Origin: QNZT01 sp964573205
GTDB lineage: Bacteria > Campylobacterota > Campylobacteria > Campylobacterales > QNZT01
Reading direction: 5' to 3'
Assembly: GCA_964573205.1 (NCBI GenBank)
Contig: CAZNIT010000015.1
Coordinates: 1-15,473 of the forward strand
Length of the DNA stretch: 15,473 nucleotides
A program made the position numbers and the translations under genes. Below, one piece after another: positions 1-6,391 of the stretch (positions within the stretch are counted from its first letter, which is position 1; each line of letters begins with the position of its first letter). The notes beneath the pieces are model-generated. The model saw only the letters and a program-made list of their open reading frames with translations. It had not been told where the DNA came from and made no database searches.

Positions 1-14
1 AAAAAAACTTTTTT

Positions 15-26
15 TTGTGATATAAT
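15..26 (+). promoter_or_regulatory. Extended -10 promoter of the SGNH lipoprotein gene
   Basis: A TATAAT hexamer at 21-26 is preceded by TG at 18-19, which gives an extended -10 (TGnTATAAT), and by a T-run at 9-16. Campylobacterota sigma70 promoters typically have a strong -10, T-rich upstream DNA and no clear -35. The expected start near position 33 would leave a short leader carrying the ribosome binding site at 41-48. Any -35 would lie at or beyond the window edge. Confidence 0.6.
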
Positions 27-60
27 AGAGTCATTTTTGAAAAGGTGGTTAAATTATAAT

Positions 61-1605
61 ATGAATATAAAAGTCAATTTTACATATCTCTTTTCCGCAA
101 TTTTGTTAACTCTTATGTTATCTTTAAATGGTTGCGGTAGCGGCGGCACAACTACTACGAATAACAATGGTCAGACTACAGATAATAGCGGTAATCAGGG
201 AGATCCCACTAATAATGGTGATACCAACACTTCTCAATCAAATGAAAGTAAATTTAAATATCAGAAAATTTCGATTGCGGGAAGCTCCATCACTCATGGT
301 GAATGTGAAGATGACAAGGGATGTCTTGGTGAGAAGTCATATGTCGGAGAGGTGGAGAAATATTTCAGAGAAGAGGTGGCGGATACCATCGGACCCGATG
401 ATTTGACGAACGAAGATAGAAGTTATGCCGAGCCGATGAGTTATATGGGTAAATTGAAAGTTTACGGTGAGGGGACGGTCATAAGCGGTACATTAGAGCC
501 TTCTGATGAAATAGCTATAGTTTATGCAGGTACAAACATCACGACCGTTGTAGAGTTGGAGGTTGACGGAAAAGTTTACGAACATACCATTGAAAAAGGA
601 AACTACAAGCCCGTAAAAAAACTTTTTGACGATACCAATACCGATTTTAGAAAAGCTTTTAGACAAACTGATGAAAAAGCCGTAAAAATCTGGAAACTAC
701 CGGAAAATAAGGAGCATACATTTAGTTTAACGGTAAAACAAGGAGAGCTTCATCTAAATTTTATAACCAACCATATGTATTTTATGCAAAATGCGGGAGT
801 ATCGGGATATGAAGCGGCCGATTTTCTTAACGAGGGAGCAAAATCTTCTATCAAAGAGGTCATAGAGTTTAAGCCCGATCTTTTTATATTGGAGTCCTCT
901 ACGAACGATGCTAAAACTTGGCAAAAAGAGATATTGTTAGAGATAAACTCTTCTATCGATGCACCGAGTACAAATGAATGGAGAGTTGGTAATTCGTCTG
1001 CAATCGGTTTTTTTTCAAACGGTAAAAATATTTATCCCAGCCAGGCGGTATCGGTTAAAAAAGGTGATGTCGTGATTATAGGAGAGTATGACGGAGATAT
1101 ACAAAATATGGTTGTGGGTATAGTTGAAAAAGATGCTACTAACTCAAGAAACATATCTTTATCCAAGATAGTCTCTTATAAAGATCAAACGGCAAAAGAG
1201 GTAGATTCCATACCTTCTGATATCGTTAAAAAGTGTCGTATCAAAAGTATTAAAGTATGGGAAGATAGAGTAAAAGAGATAATCCAAAGACTCAAAAATA
1301 GAATCGGTAAAAATGTAGTGGTCGCAATAGGAACATCAGGGGTTCCAAACTACTATAAACCCGGAACAAATCAATATACGCAAAACGAATACACTCCAAG
1401 GAGACTTTTGGGATATAGAGAAAGAGGCAAGATGATAGCTGATGAGAACGGCTGGTTTTTTGTAGATTTTTTTCAGCGGATCTTGGAAGTCGAACCGGGT
1501 GTTGACATAGAGCATAAATGGACTTACGGAGACAATACCCATCCAAATGCGCAGGGAAGAGTTTATTTTGGAGAAGCGGTGAAAAGGGTTCTTAAATCGT
1601 TGTAG
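61..1605 (+). CDS. SGNH/GDSL-type hydrolase lipoprotein with two large insertions
   Basis: This is a 514-residue secreted lipoprotein. A signal peptide ends in the lipobox LNGC (Cys25). Gly follows the Cys, which is compatible with outer-membrane sorting. Residues 26-64 are a Thr/Asn/Gly-rich linker. SGNH hydrolase blocks follow: GSSIT at 74-78 with Ser76 as the likely nucleophile (Ser replaces the Asp of classical GDSL), NAGVSG at 244-249, SSTND at 279-283 with Asn282, and DNTH at 491-494 with the Asp-His pair. About 160 residues separate blocks I and II, and about 100 extra residues (roughly 298-395), probably beta-rich, lie between blocks III and V. The family includes esterases of carbohydrates and peptidoglycan; the substrate here is unknown. 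ATG at 61 is chosen because it starts a clean signal peptide. A longer frame from TTG at 37 would run through the AAAGGTGG ribosome site at 41-48. Spacing to the ATG is long, at 12 nt. Confidence 0.85.
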   Translation: MNIKVNFTYLFSAILLTLMLSLNGCGSGGTTTTNNNGQTTDNSGNQGDPTNNGDTNTSQSNESKFKYQKISIAGSSITHGECEDDKGCLGEKSYVGEVEKYFREEVADTIGPDDLTNEDRSYAEPMSYMGKLKVYGEGTVISGTLEPSDEIAIVYAGTNITTVVELEVDGKVYEHTIEKGNYKPVKKLFDDTNTDFRKAFRQTDEKAVKIWKLPENKEHTFSLTVKQGELHLNFITNHMYFMQNAGVSGYEAADFLNEGAKSSIKEVIEFKPDLFILESSTNDAKTWQKEILLEINSSIDAPSTNEWRVGNSSAIGFFSNGKNIYPSQAVSVKKGDVVIIGEYDGDIQNMVVGIVEKDATNSRNISLSKIVSYKDQTAKEVDSIPSDIVKKCRIKSIKVWEDRVKEIIQRLKNRIGKNVVVAIGTSGVPNYYKPGTNQYTQNEYTPRRLLGYRERGKMIADENGWFFVDFFQRILEVEPGVDIEHKWTYGDNTHPNAQGRVYFGEAVKRVLKSL

Positions 1606-1630
1606 TGAGTCAGGATATTTCCTGACTTAC
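1605..1630. terminator. Hairpin across both convergent stop codons, possible bidirectional terminator
   Basis: Eleven bases (1605-1615) pair with 1620-1630 around a TATT loop, with one G-T wobble. The structure overlaps the last base of the upstream stop codon and the stop codon of the minus-strand gene. Neither side has a proper T-run, so termination efficiency is uncertain. Confidence 0.5.
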
Positions 1631-2163
1631 AGTCCTAAAGTTAACAATAAAGCTCCATCCTCGACTCTTACATTTTTTACAAGCGAACCTTTTACAGACG
1701 ATCTATTTACCTTATATATGGGAAAATTTCTGAAAAACTCATTTATAACCGGTGTTACGGCACTTTTGATCGATCCTTTTAGAAGATTTGTAAGTTGATA
1801 TCCGTTTGCTTCAAGCTTTTCTATAGAGGGCTCATTAAGATAAATATTTCCGCTTGCCGCATCAAAGTACGGTTTTCCGGAAATATATACGGAAGCCTTT
1901 TGTTCGGGTATTAGTGCATTTGAAAATAGTACGGTGGTACCCGCTGTTATTTTGTCGCTTCCTTTTTCAAGTAGCGCTTTAGGATCTTTTAAAACAACTT
2001 TGCCGTATTTCGTCTTTTGCTCAAACGGAAACTCTTTTTGTAATGACTCCGTGATTTGAGATGCCGGAATGGCTATGGTCATGCCGGATGGATTTATATC
2101 TTTTATACACCCTGTAAGTGCTAAAGAGGCAAATAAAAATAGACTTGCAATATACTTTTTCAT
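1627..2163 (-). CDS. DUF1439 (YceB-like) lipoprotein
   Basis: This is a 178-residue lipoprotein precursor. A lysine-containing N-terminus and hydrophobic core lead to the lipobox LTGC (Cys19). The residue after Cys is Ile, so there is no Asp retention signal and outer-membrane sorting is likely. The mature part resembles the DUF1439 family, whose E. coli member is YceB: an ITESLQKEFPF-like opening, an alternating beta-strand core, and a C-terminal part with VTPVINEFFRNFPIYKV. The family has no established biochemical role. A lipid- or amphiphile-binding role is only a guess from the amphipathic strands. The ATG is preceded on the minus strand by AAAGGAAA at a normal distance. The gene converges with the SGNH lipoprotein, so the two are not cotranscribed. 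Confidence 0.82.
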   Translation of the reverse strand: MKKYIASLFLFASLALTGCIKDINPSGMTIAIPASQITESLQKEFPFEQKTKYGKVVLKDPKALLEKGSDKITAGTTVLFSNALIPEQKASVYISGKPYFDAASGNIYLNEPSIEKLEANGYQLTNLLKGSIKSAVTPVINEFFRNFPIYKVNRSSVKGSLVKNVRVEDGALLLTLGL

Positions 2164-2195
2164 TGTGAATTTCCTTTAAAATTTAATAGCTTTCA

Positions 2196-2201
2196 ATTAT
2201 A
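2196..2201 (-). promoter_or_regulatory. -10 element for the DUF1439 lipoprotein gene
   Basis: The minus strand reads TATAAT here, 32 nt before the start codon, which would give a leader of about 25 nt. I see no convincing -35 hexamer in the AT-rich DNA upstream. Confidence 0.45.
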
Positions 2202-2248
2202 CTATTTTTATGTAAATAAATTTAATTAAAAAACTTTCAAAAGTACTC

Positions 2249-2277
2249 TTGACAAATAAGAATATTTTCTGTATAAT
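2249..2277 (+). promoter_or_regulatory. Consensus sigma70 promoter of tRNA-Asn
   Basis: TTGACA (2249-2254) and TATAAT (2272-2277) are both perfect hexamers with a 17-bp spacer. The bases after the -10 are TTCCGCTC, a GC-rich discriminator of the kind found at stringently controlled stable-RNA promoters. The tRNA begins 30 nt after the -10. Confidence 0.85.
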
Positions 2278-2307
2278 TTCCGCTCTTCAAAACAATAGAA
2301 GATAGAT

Positions 2308-2382
<75 letters not shown>

Positions 2383-2421
2383 TTTTCACTTTCGTATTTC
2401 TTTCAAGATTGTTTATCTATT

Positions 2422-3387
2422 TCATTCGTTGTTTTTTTGTAAGTTTACGATTTTACCGCCTCTATCCAAATAAAAAACATCAAAATCGTTCGCGACGAAT
2501 ACATTTGAGCTATATCGGCTTTTGAGCTCTTCTAAAATTTCGTTAGAGTTTGAGATATCGCTAGATTTATATCGCGCGCTTATATGTGTCGCTATTAGAT
2601 TTTTAACATGATGTTTTTGTGCCGTTATCGCCAGTTTTCGTGCTGTTGTGTGTAAAACTTTTTTTGCAAGATTATCGTACGCTTTTTGGGTATATGTGGC
2701 TTCATGTATAAGAAGGTCGAGATTGTCCAAATGGGTGCTTAAAATTTCCGGTTCGCTGTTGTCTCCCGCAATGATGACTTTTTTGCCTCTTACGGGTGCG
2801 AGCATAAACTCGTCCGGGTGAAATGTTTTGCCGTTATAAAGCACCTTTTTTCCTCTTTTTATTTCGCCGTAATACGGCGAAGGATCTAGCCCTGCGGCGC
2901 GTAGTTTTTTCTCATCCAGTTTGTTACAGATATCGTTTTCTTTTATATAAAAGGCGAAACTCTCTATGGAGTGTTTTAAAGCTAAAATAGTGACAGTAAA
3001 TTTGTCAAAAGTAAATTTTTGATCCTTTTCAAACTCGATTATTTCAAGATCGAACCCAAGATTTAGTCGCGAGACTTCTATCGTACACTCTATAAATTTT
3101 TTGATTCCTTTTGGACCATAAATAGTTAACGGCTTCAATGCTTCGTCCATCTTCTTGGATGCAAGAAGCCCGGGCAATCCGAATATATGGTCGCCATGAA
3201 GATGTGTGATGAAAATAGTATCTAATTTACCGATTTTGAGTGCGCTTTTTTGTATTTGATGCTGAGTCGCTTCGCCGCAATCAAAAAGATACCATCTGTT
3301 TTCTTGATCAAACTCAAGCGCCAAAGCACAGACATTTCGATCTTTTGTAGGTTTTCCGGCACCGGTGCCTAAAAAAGTGAACTTCAT
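2422..3387 (-). CDS. rnz: Ribonuclease Z (tRNA 3'-processing endonuclease)
   Basis: This 321-residue protein of the metallo-beta-lactamase fold has the length of short-form bacterial RNase Z. The zinc-binding motif HLHGDH is at 62-67. Further expected ligands are His139, Asp209 (in AGDNSE) and His268 (in ATHIS), and the family HEAT motif is at 228-231. Residues about 152-183 fit the flexible arm that clamps tRNA. The enzyme cleaves precursor tRNA after the discriminator base, producing ends ready for CCA addition. All six tRNA genes in this window already encode CCA, so its main substrates are probably elsewhere or it acts in an RNase BN-like way. ATG begins 1 nt after the stop of the radical SAM gene, with AAGGG upstream, so it is the last gene of a three-gene operon. 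Confidence 0.95.
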   Translation of the reverse strand: MKFTFLGTGAGKPTKDRNVCALALEFDQENRWYLFDCGEATQHQIQKSALKIGKLDTIFITHLHGDHIFGLPGLLASKKMDEALKPLTIYGPKGIKKFIECTIEVSRLNLGFDLEIIEFEKDQKFTFDKFTVTILALKHSIESFAFYIKENDICNKLDEKKLRAAGLDPSPYYGEIKRGKKVLYNGKTFHPDEFMLAPVRGKKVIIAGDNSEPEILSTHLDNLDLLIHEATYTQKAYDNLAKKVLHTTARKLAITAQKHHVKNLIATHISARYKSSDISNSNEILEELKSRYSSNVFVANDFDVFYLDRGGKIVNLQKNNE

Positions 3388-3388
3388 T

Positions 3389-4900
3389 TTATGCCCTTAA
3401 AATTTGTCTTTTTTGGTGCTTTTGCAGATATAATCTTTTTAGATTCGGAATATGTGTTGCGTGTTTTTGTAAAATTCCCGGAATTTTTCTCCCTTCTATT
3501 TTTATGATGTCTCTTATCATCTCGTCGGCTATATCTGTTTTATTATATTTTAAAACATCCGTCAAATATATAAAAAGCAACTCGCTTAATCTCATGAGTG
3601 ATATTTTCCAGGTGGATTGAGTTTGTGTAAAAATCCACTCGCTAAAAGCGTAAAAGCCATCATAAACCGTCGTATTTTCCCAGATACGGTTGATGGTATT
3701 GTAAAAGTTGCCGCTATTGTATGTCAGATCCCAAAAACGCGAATATCGCTTTAGCTTTTGTAGTTTTTCAAATGAGATGAAATCGTTTTGTAAAATTTCA
3801 TAAGGCGGTTTATCGCTGTAAATCATGTTGAATTTTTTATCATGACGATCGAGTGTCGTACCGGAGAGTTTTTTTAAAATTCCTATCTGAATTTCACAGT
3901 CGCTCATCGATTTTAATTCGTTTAAATTTTGTGCGAAACTATTTACGCTCTCACCCGGCAGACCGATGATAAGATCAAGATGAAGATGGGCGTTTGTCTC
4001 ATTTTGCAAAAATTTTATATTCTCTTTCACTTTTTGAAGATCCATCTTTCGATTTATATTTGCCAGCACCTCTTCATTTAGTGTCTGAATCCCGATTTCA
4101 AGCTGTAAAGAGCCTTTTGGAAAGAGTTTGATGCGCTCTTTTAGCCTCTTTGGAAAGCTATCCGGAATCACCTCGAAATGAAGAGTATATGATTCATCTT
4201 TTTGAAGAAAAAAATCGATAATCGAATTTGCGGTATTGATGTTGAGATTGAAAGTTCTATCTATAAATTTGAAGTTTCTAGCGCCTCTTTGCCATAGTAT
4301 CTCAAACTCTTCCAACAACTTTCTTAAATCAAAACTTCTTACCCTTTCATCTATCGCCGAGAGACAAAACTCACACTCAAAAGGACATCCTCTTGAAGCT
4401 TCTACATAGATATATCTGTTTGCTATATCATGATCGCTGTAGTATTTATACGGTAGTTTTATTTCATTCAATGAGGGTGTAACAGAGGGTATGATCTTCT
4501 CGTTCAAAGTGATATTTCGAAGAATTTTGGTACAAAGATCGTAAAAGGTGATTTCACCTTCGCCTTGGATGATGTAGTCGGCGTTTGACCAGTCTATACG
4601 AAAAGGTTTGTGACTAACTTCCGGACCGCCTAAAACGATTTTGGTTTTTGGAGAAATCTTTTTTATGATTTCTATCAGATCATAAACATCAAGAGCATTC
4701 CAAATATAGACGCCGATGGCTACGATTTTCGGTTTGTACATTAAAATCTCCTCGGCTAGCGAAGAGGAGTCGGTTTTGATGACAAACTCTTTTATGATAG
4801 CTTTTTTTCGAAGCTCATGTAAGTTCGCGTAGAGATAGCGAAGTGCTAGCGAAGTGTGGGTATATCTTGAATTTATTCCGACAAGTACGATCTCTTTCAC
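3389..4900 (-). CDS. B12-binding-domain radical SAM protein (DUF4080-like C-terminus)
   Basis: This is a 503-residue protein. Residues about 1-125 look like a Rossmann-type B12-binding domain (NSRYTH, VLGGPEVS at 88-96, QGEGE at 112-116), but the cobalamin-ligating DxHxxG motif is not visible. The radical SAM motif CxxxCxxC follows at Cys172, Cys176 and Cys179 and should bind the 4Fe-4S cluster. LEIGIQTLN (267-275) and DLIIGLPGE (309-317) match the SAM barrel of methylthiotransferase/HemN-like enzymes. The C-terminal third resembles DUF4080. The reaction and substrate are unknown. The start is GTG and shares 4 nt (GTGA) with the stop of yaaA. The ribosome site is weak, so translation is probably coupled to yaaA. 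A tRNA- or lipid-modifying role would be speculation. Confidence 0.88.
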   Translation of the reverse strand: MKEIVLVGINSRYTHTSLALRYLYANLHELRKKAIIKEFVIKTDSSSLAEEILMYKPKIVAIGVYIWNALDVYDLIEIIKKISPKTKIVLGGPEVSHKPFRIDWSNADYIIQGEGEITFYDLCTKILRNITLNEKIIPSVTPSLNEIKLPYKYYSDHDIANRYIYVEASRGCPFECEFCLSAIDERVRSFDLRKLLEEFEILWQRGARNFKFIDRTFNLNINTANSIIDFFLQKDESYTLHFEVIPDSFPKRLKERIKLFPKGSLQLEIGIQTLNEEVLANINRKMDLQKVKENIKFLQNETNAHLHLDLIIGLPGESVNSFAQNLNELKSMSDCEIQIGILKKLSGTTLDRHDKKFNMIYSDKPPYEILQNDFISFEKLQKLKRYSRFWDLTYNSGNFYNTINRIWENTTVYDGFYAFSEWIFTQTQSTWKISLMRLSELLFIYLTDVLKYNKTDIADEMIRDIIKIEGRKIPGILQKHATHIPNLKRLYLQKHQKRQILRA

Positions 4901-5643
4901 GAGTTGTCGATCTCATAGATATATTCGGTTTTGAGTTTGCATTTACGAATCTCGATAATCGACAGATTTTCAAACTCGATTTGCGAAAAGGACTCTTCGT
5001 TTTGCGGTTGATGTTTTGCCAACTCTCTTACCGCAAGACCTCTGTACGCTTTTGCCCAATGGCTTACCACTTTGGAGTTTTTTATAAACTTCATAGTTAT
5101 GAAAGGTTGTTTGAGATCATAAAACCTCGTGTAAAATCCGGCACGAAGATCGACTATAAACTCATCTTTTATATAGTCATCCAACGCGTTTGAAAAATGT
5201 TCGCAAAAATAGCGCTCTATAGCGAAATCACCGATCTTTTCACCCTGTTTCAACTTATAAAAAGGGATCTTGTCCTTTGCGAGCAGAGGTCCGAAAAGAT
5301 TTGAAAATATGATCATGTTATCATCAATGAACTCTTTTTGAGAGGTGCTTAAAGAGTCGTATTTCAGATAGTCGTACGCTATACCGGTATATCTTCGTAC
5401 GGCTTTCATAGTCGGCTCTTCATAGATATTCGAGTTTTTATACTTTTCGATGAGAGTCTCTTTTTTGATACCGAATAATTTGGAGAGAGTTGTTATTGAA
5501 CTTTTTTTTAAAAAATTCTCGTATTTGTCGAGTACGAAGAGGCGTTTTTTAAAGAGCTCGGGTAAAAAAAAAGATCTTTGTGATATCGGCTTTGCATCAC
5601 CTTTTGGGAGTTTCGTTTCACTTGGTGAAAAAAGAATTTTCAA
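4897..5643 (-). CDS. yaaA: YaaA family peroxide-stress protein (DUF328/UPF0246)
   Basis: This 248-residue cytoplasmic protein is close to the usual family length. Family features are the N-terminal ILFSPSETK, RYTGIAYDYL near 84-93, IFSNLFGPLL, FIVDLRAGFY and VVSHWAKAYRGLAVRELA. E. coli YaaA limits intracellular iron and oxidative damage under hydrogen peroxide stress, and members of the fold bind DNA. The same role here is inferred by homology. The start is TTG (plus-strand CAA at 5641-5643), supported by AAGGAG six nt upstream and by the family N-terminus. The next in-frame Met is far inside, at about residue 79. It is the first gene of the yaaA-radical SAM-rnz operon. Confidence 0.9.
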   Translation of the reverse strand: MKILFSPSETKLPKGDAKPISQRSFFLPELFKKRLFVLDKYENFLKKSSITTLSKLFGIKKETLIEKYKNSNIYEEPTMKAVRRYTGIAYDYLKYDSLSTSQKEFIDDNMIIFSNLFGPLLAKDKIPFYKLKQGEKIGDFAIERYFCEHFSNALDDYIKDEFIVDLRAGFYTRFYDLKQPFITMKFIKNSKVVSHWAKAYRGLAVRELAKHQPQNEESFSQIEFENLSIIEIRKCKLKTEYIYEIDNS

Positions 5644-5660
5644 TAATAACTCCTTAGTGT

Positions 5661-5680
5661 TTTATATTTAATGTATTGTA
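5661..5680 (-). promoter_or_regulatory. Candidate -10 region of the yaaA operon
   Basis: On the minus strand TACAAT (5675-5680) and an AT-rich TATAAA-like stretch lie 20-35 nt before the TTG start. No -35 is recognisable. The rest of 5681-5779 is AT-rich DNA between divergent promoters with nothing else I can identify. Confidence 0.3.
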
Positions 5681-5779
5681 CATTCATAAAGCTGATAGTA
5701 AAAAGAGTTTCTCACATATAGAGATGTAAAATTAAACATATCGAATTTTATAAAAATCGCATTTTTTTTATAAAATCTC

Positions 5780-5808
5780 TTGACATTTAAAAAAATATCA
5801 TGTATAAT
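5780..5808 (+). promoter_or_regulatory. Consensus sigma70 promoter of the tRNA-tuf operon
   Basis: TTGACA (5780-5785), a 17-bp spacer, and TATAAT (5803-5808) match the sigma70 consensus exactly. The following CTCGGCTC is GC-rich and almost identical to the bases after the tRNA-Asn -10, which suggests common growth-rate or stringent control. The first tRNA starts 20 nt after the -10. Confidence 0.88.
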
Positions 5809-5828
5809 CTCGGCTCACAAACAAATGT

Positions 5829-5904
<76 letters not shown>

Positions 5905-5949
5905 TTTGTGAAAACAGTGTTTGACCAGAAATGATCAAGTGGAAGTCAC

Positions 5950-6035
<86 letters not shown>

Positions 6036-6041
6036 CTATAT

Positions 6042-6118
6042 GCGGGAATAGCTCAGTTGGCTAGAGCGTCAGCCTTCCAAGCTGAGGGTCGCCGGTTCGA
6101 GTCCGGTTTCCCGCTCCA
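6042..6118 (+). tRNA. trnG: tRNA-Gly (UCC anticodon)
   Basis: This is a 77-nt cloverleaf. Acceptor GCGGGAA pairs with TTCCCGC, with discriminator T and encoded CCA at 6116-6118. Stem TCAGC/GCTGA closes the loop CTTCCAA with anticodon TCC at 6076-6078. Only 6 nt separate it from tRNA-Tyr, so the two must be excised from one transcript. Confidence 0.97.
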
Positions 6119-6246
6119 TTTTAAACTGGGAGCTGATTTAGTATTTCTAGCGTCTAAAATACAAAAGTTATACGAACTGCTTTCTATAGTTTATAATCAT
6201 AATATAGTGGTATAGATAAATGTCGGTTGAGCTGGGGTAAGTTTTT
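6119..6246 (+). promoter_or_regulatory. Spacer with a possible internal promoter before tRNA-Thr(GGU)
   Basis: This 128-nt gap is much longer than the other spacers in the cluster. It holds TATAAT at 6192-6197 with a T-rich stretch upstream and no -35, so it may be a second promoter feeding trnT-tuf. A small interrupted hairpin lies at 6141-6162 (6 bp, a bulged C, then 3 bp, loop CGT). It has no T-run and may be a processing site. Confidence 0.35.
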
Positions 6247-6321
<75 letters not shown>

Positions 6322-6324
6322 GGA

Positions 6325-6344
6325 AAAGTTTTGGCCAAAACTTT
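6325..6344. repeat. 20-bp perfect palindrome between trnT and tuf
   Basis: AAAGTTTTGG is followed directly by its exact reverse complement CCAAAACTTT. As RNA it can form an 8-bp stem with a GGCC loop 3 nt after the tRNA CCA. It has no T-run, so it is more likely a processing or stability element at the tRNA/mRNA junction, or a protein site, than a terminator. Confidence 0.6.
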
Positions 6345-6391
6345 AACAAATGTACAATCGTTAAATTTAAAATTTAAAAACGGAGGATTCA

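Noticed and set aside
37..60. TTG start for the SGNH lipoprotein
   Set aside because: It would translate through the AAAGGTGG ribosome site and put charged residues before an otherwise ideal lipoprotein signal peptide starting at 61.
4843..5193. Plus-strand open frame of 116 codons antisense to yaaA and the radical SAM gene
   Set aside because: It covers two well-supported genes on the other strand and shows no family features.
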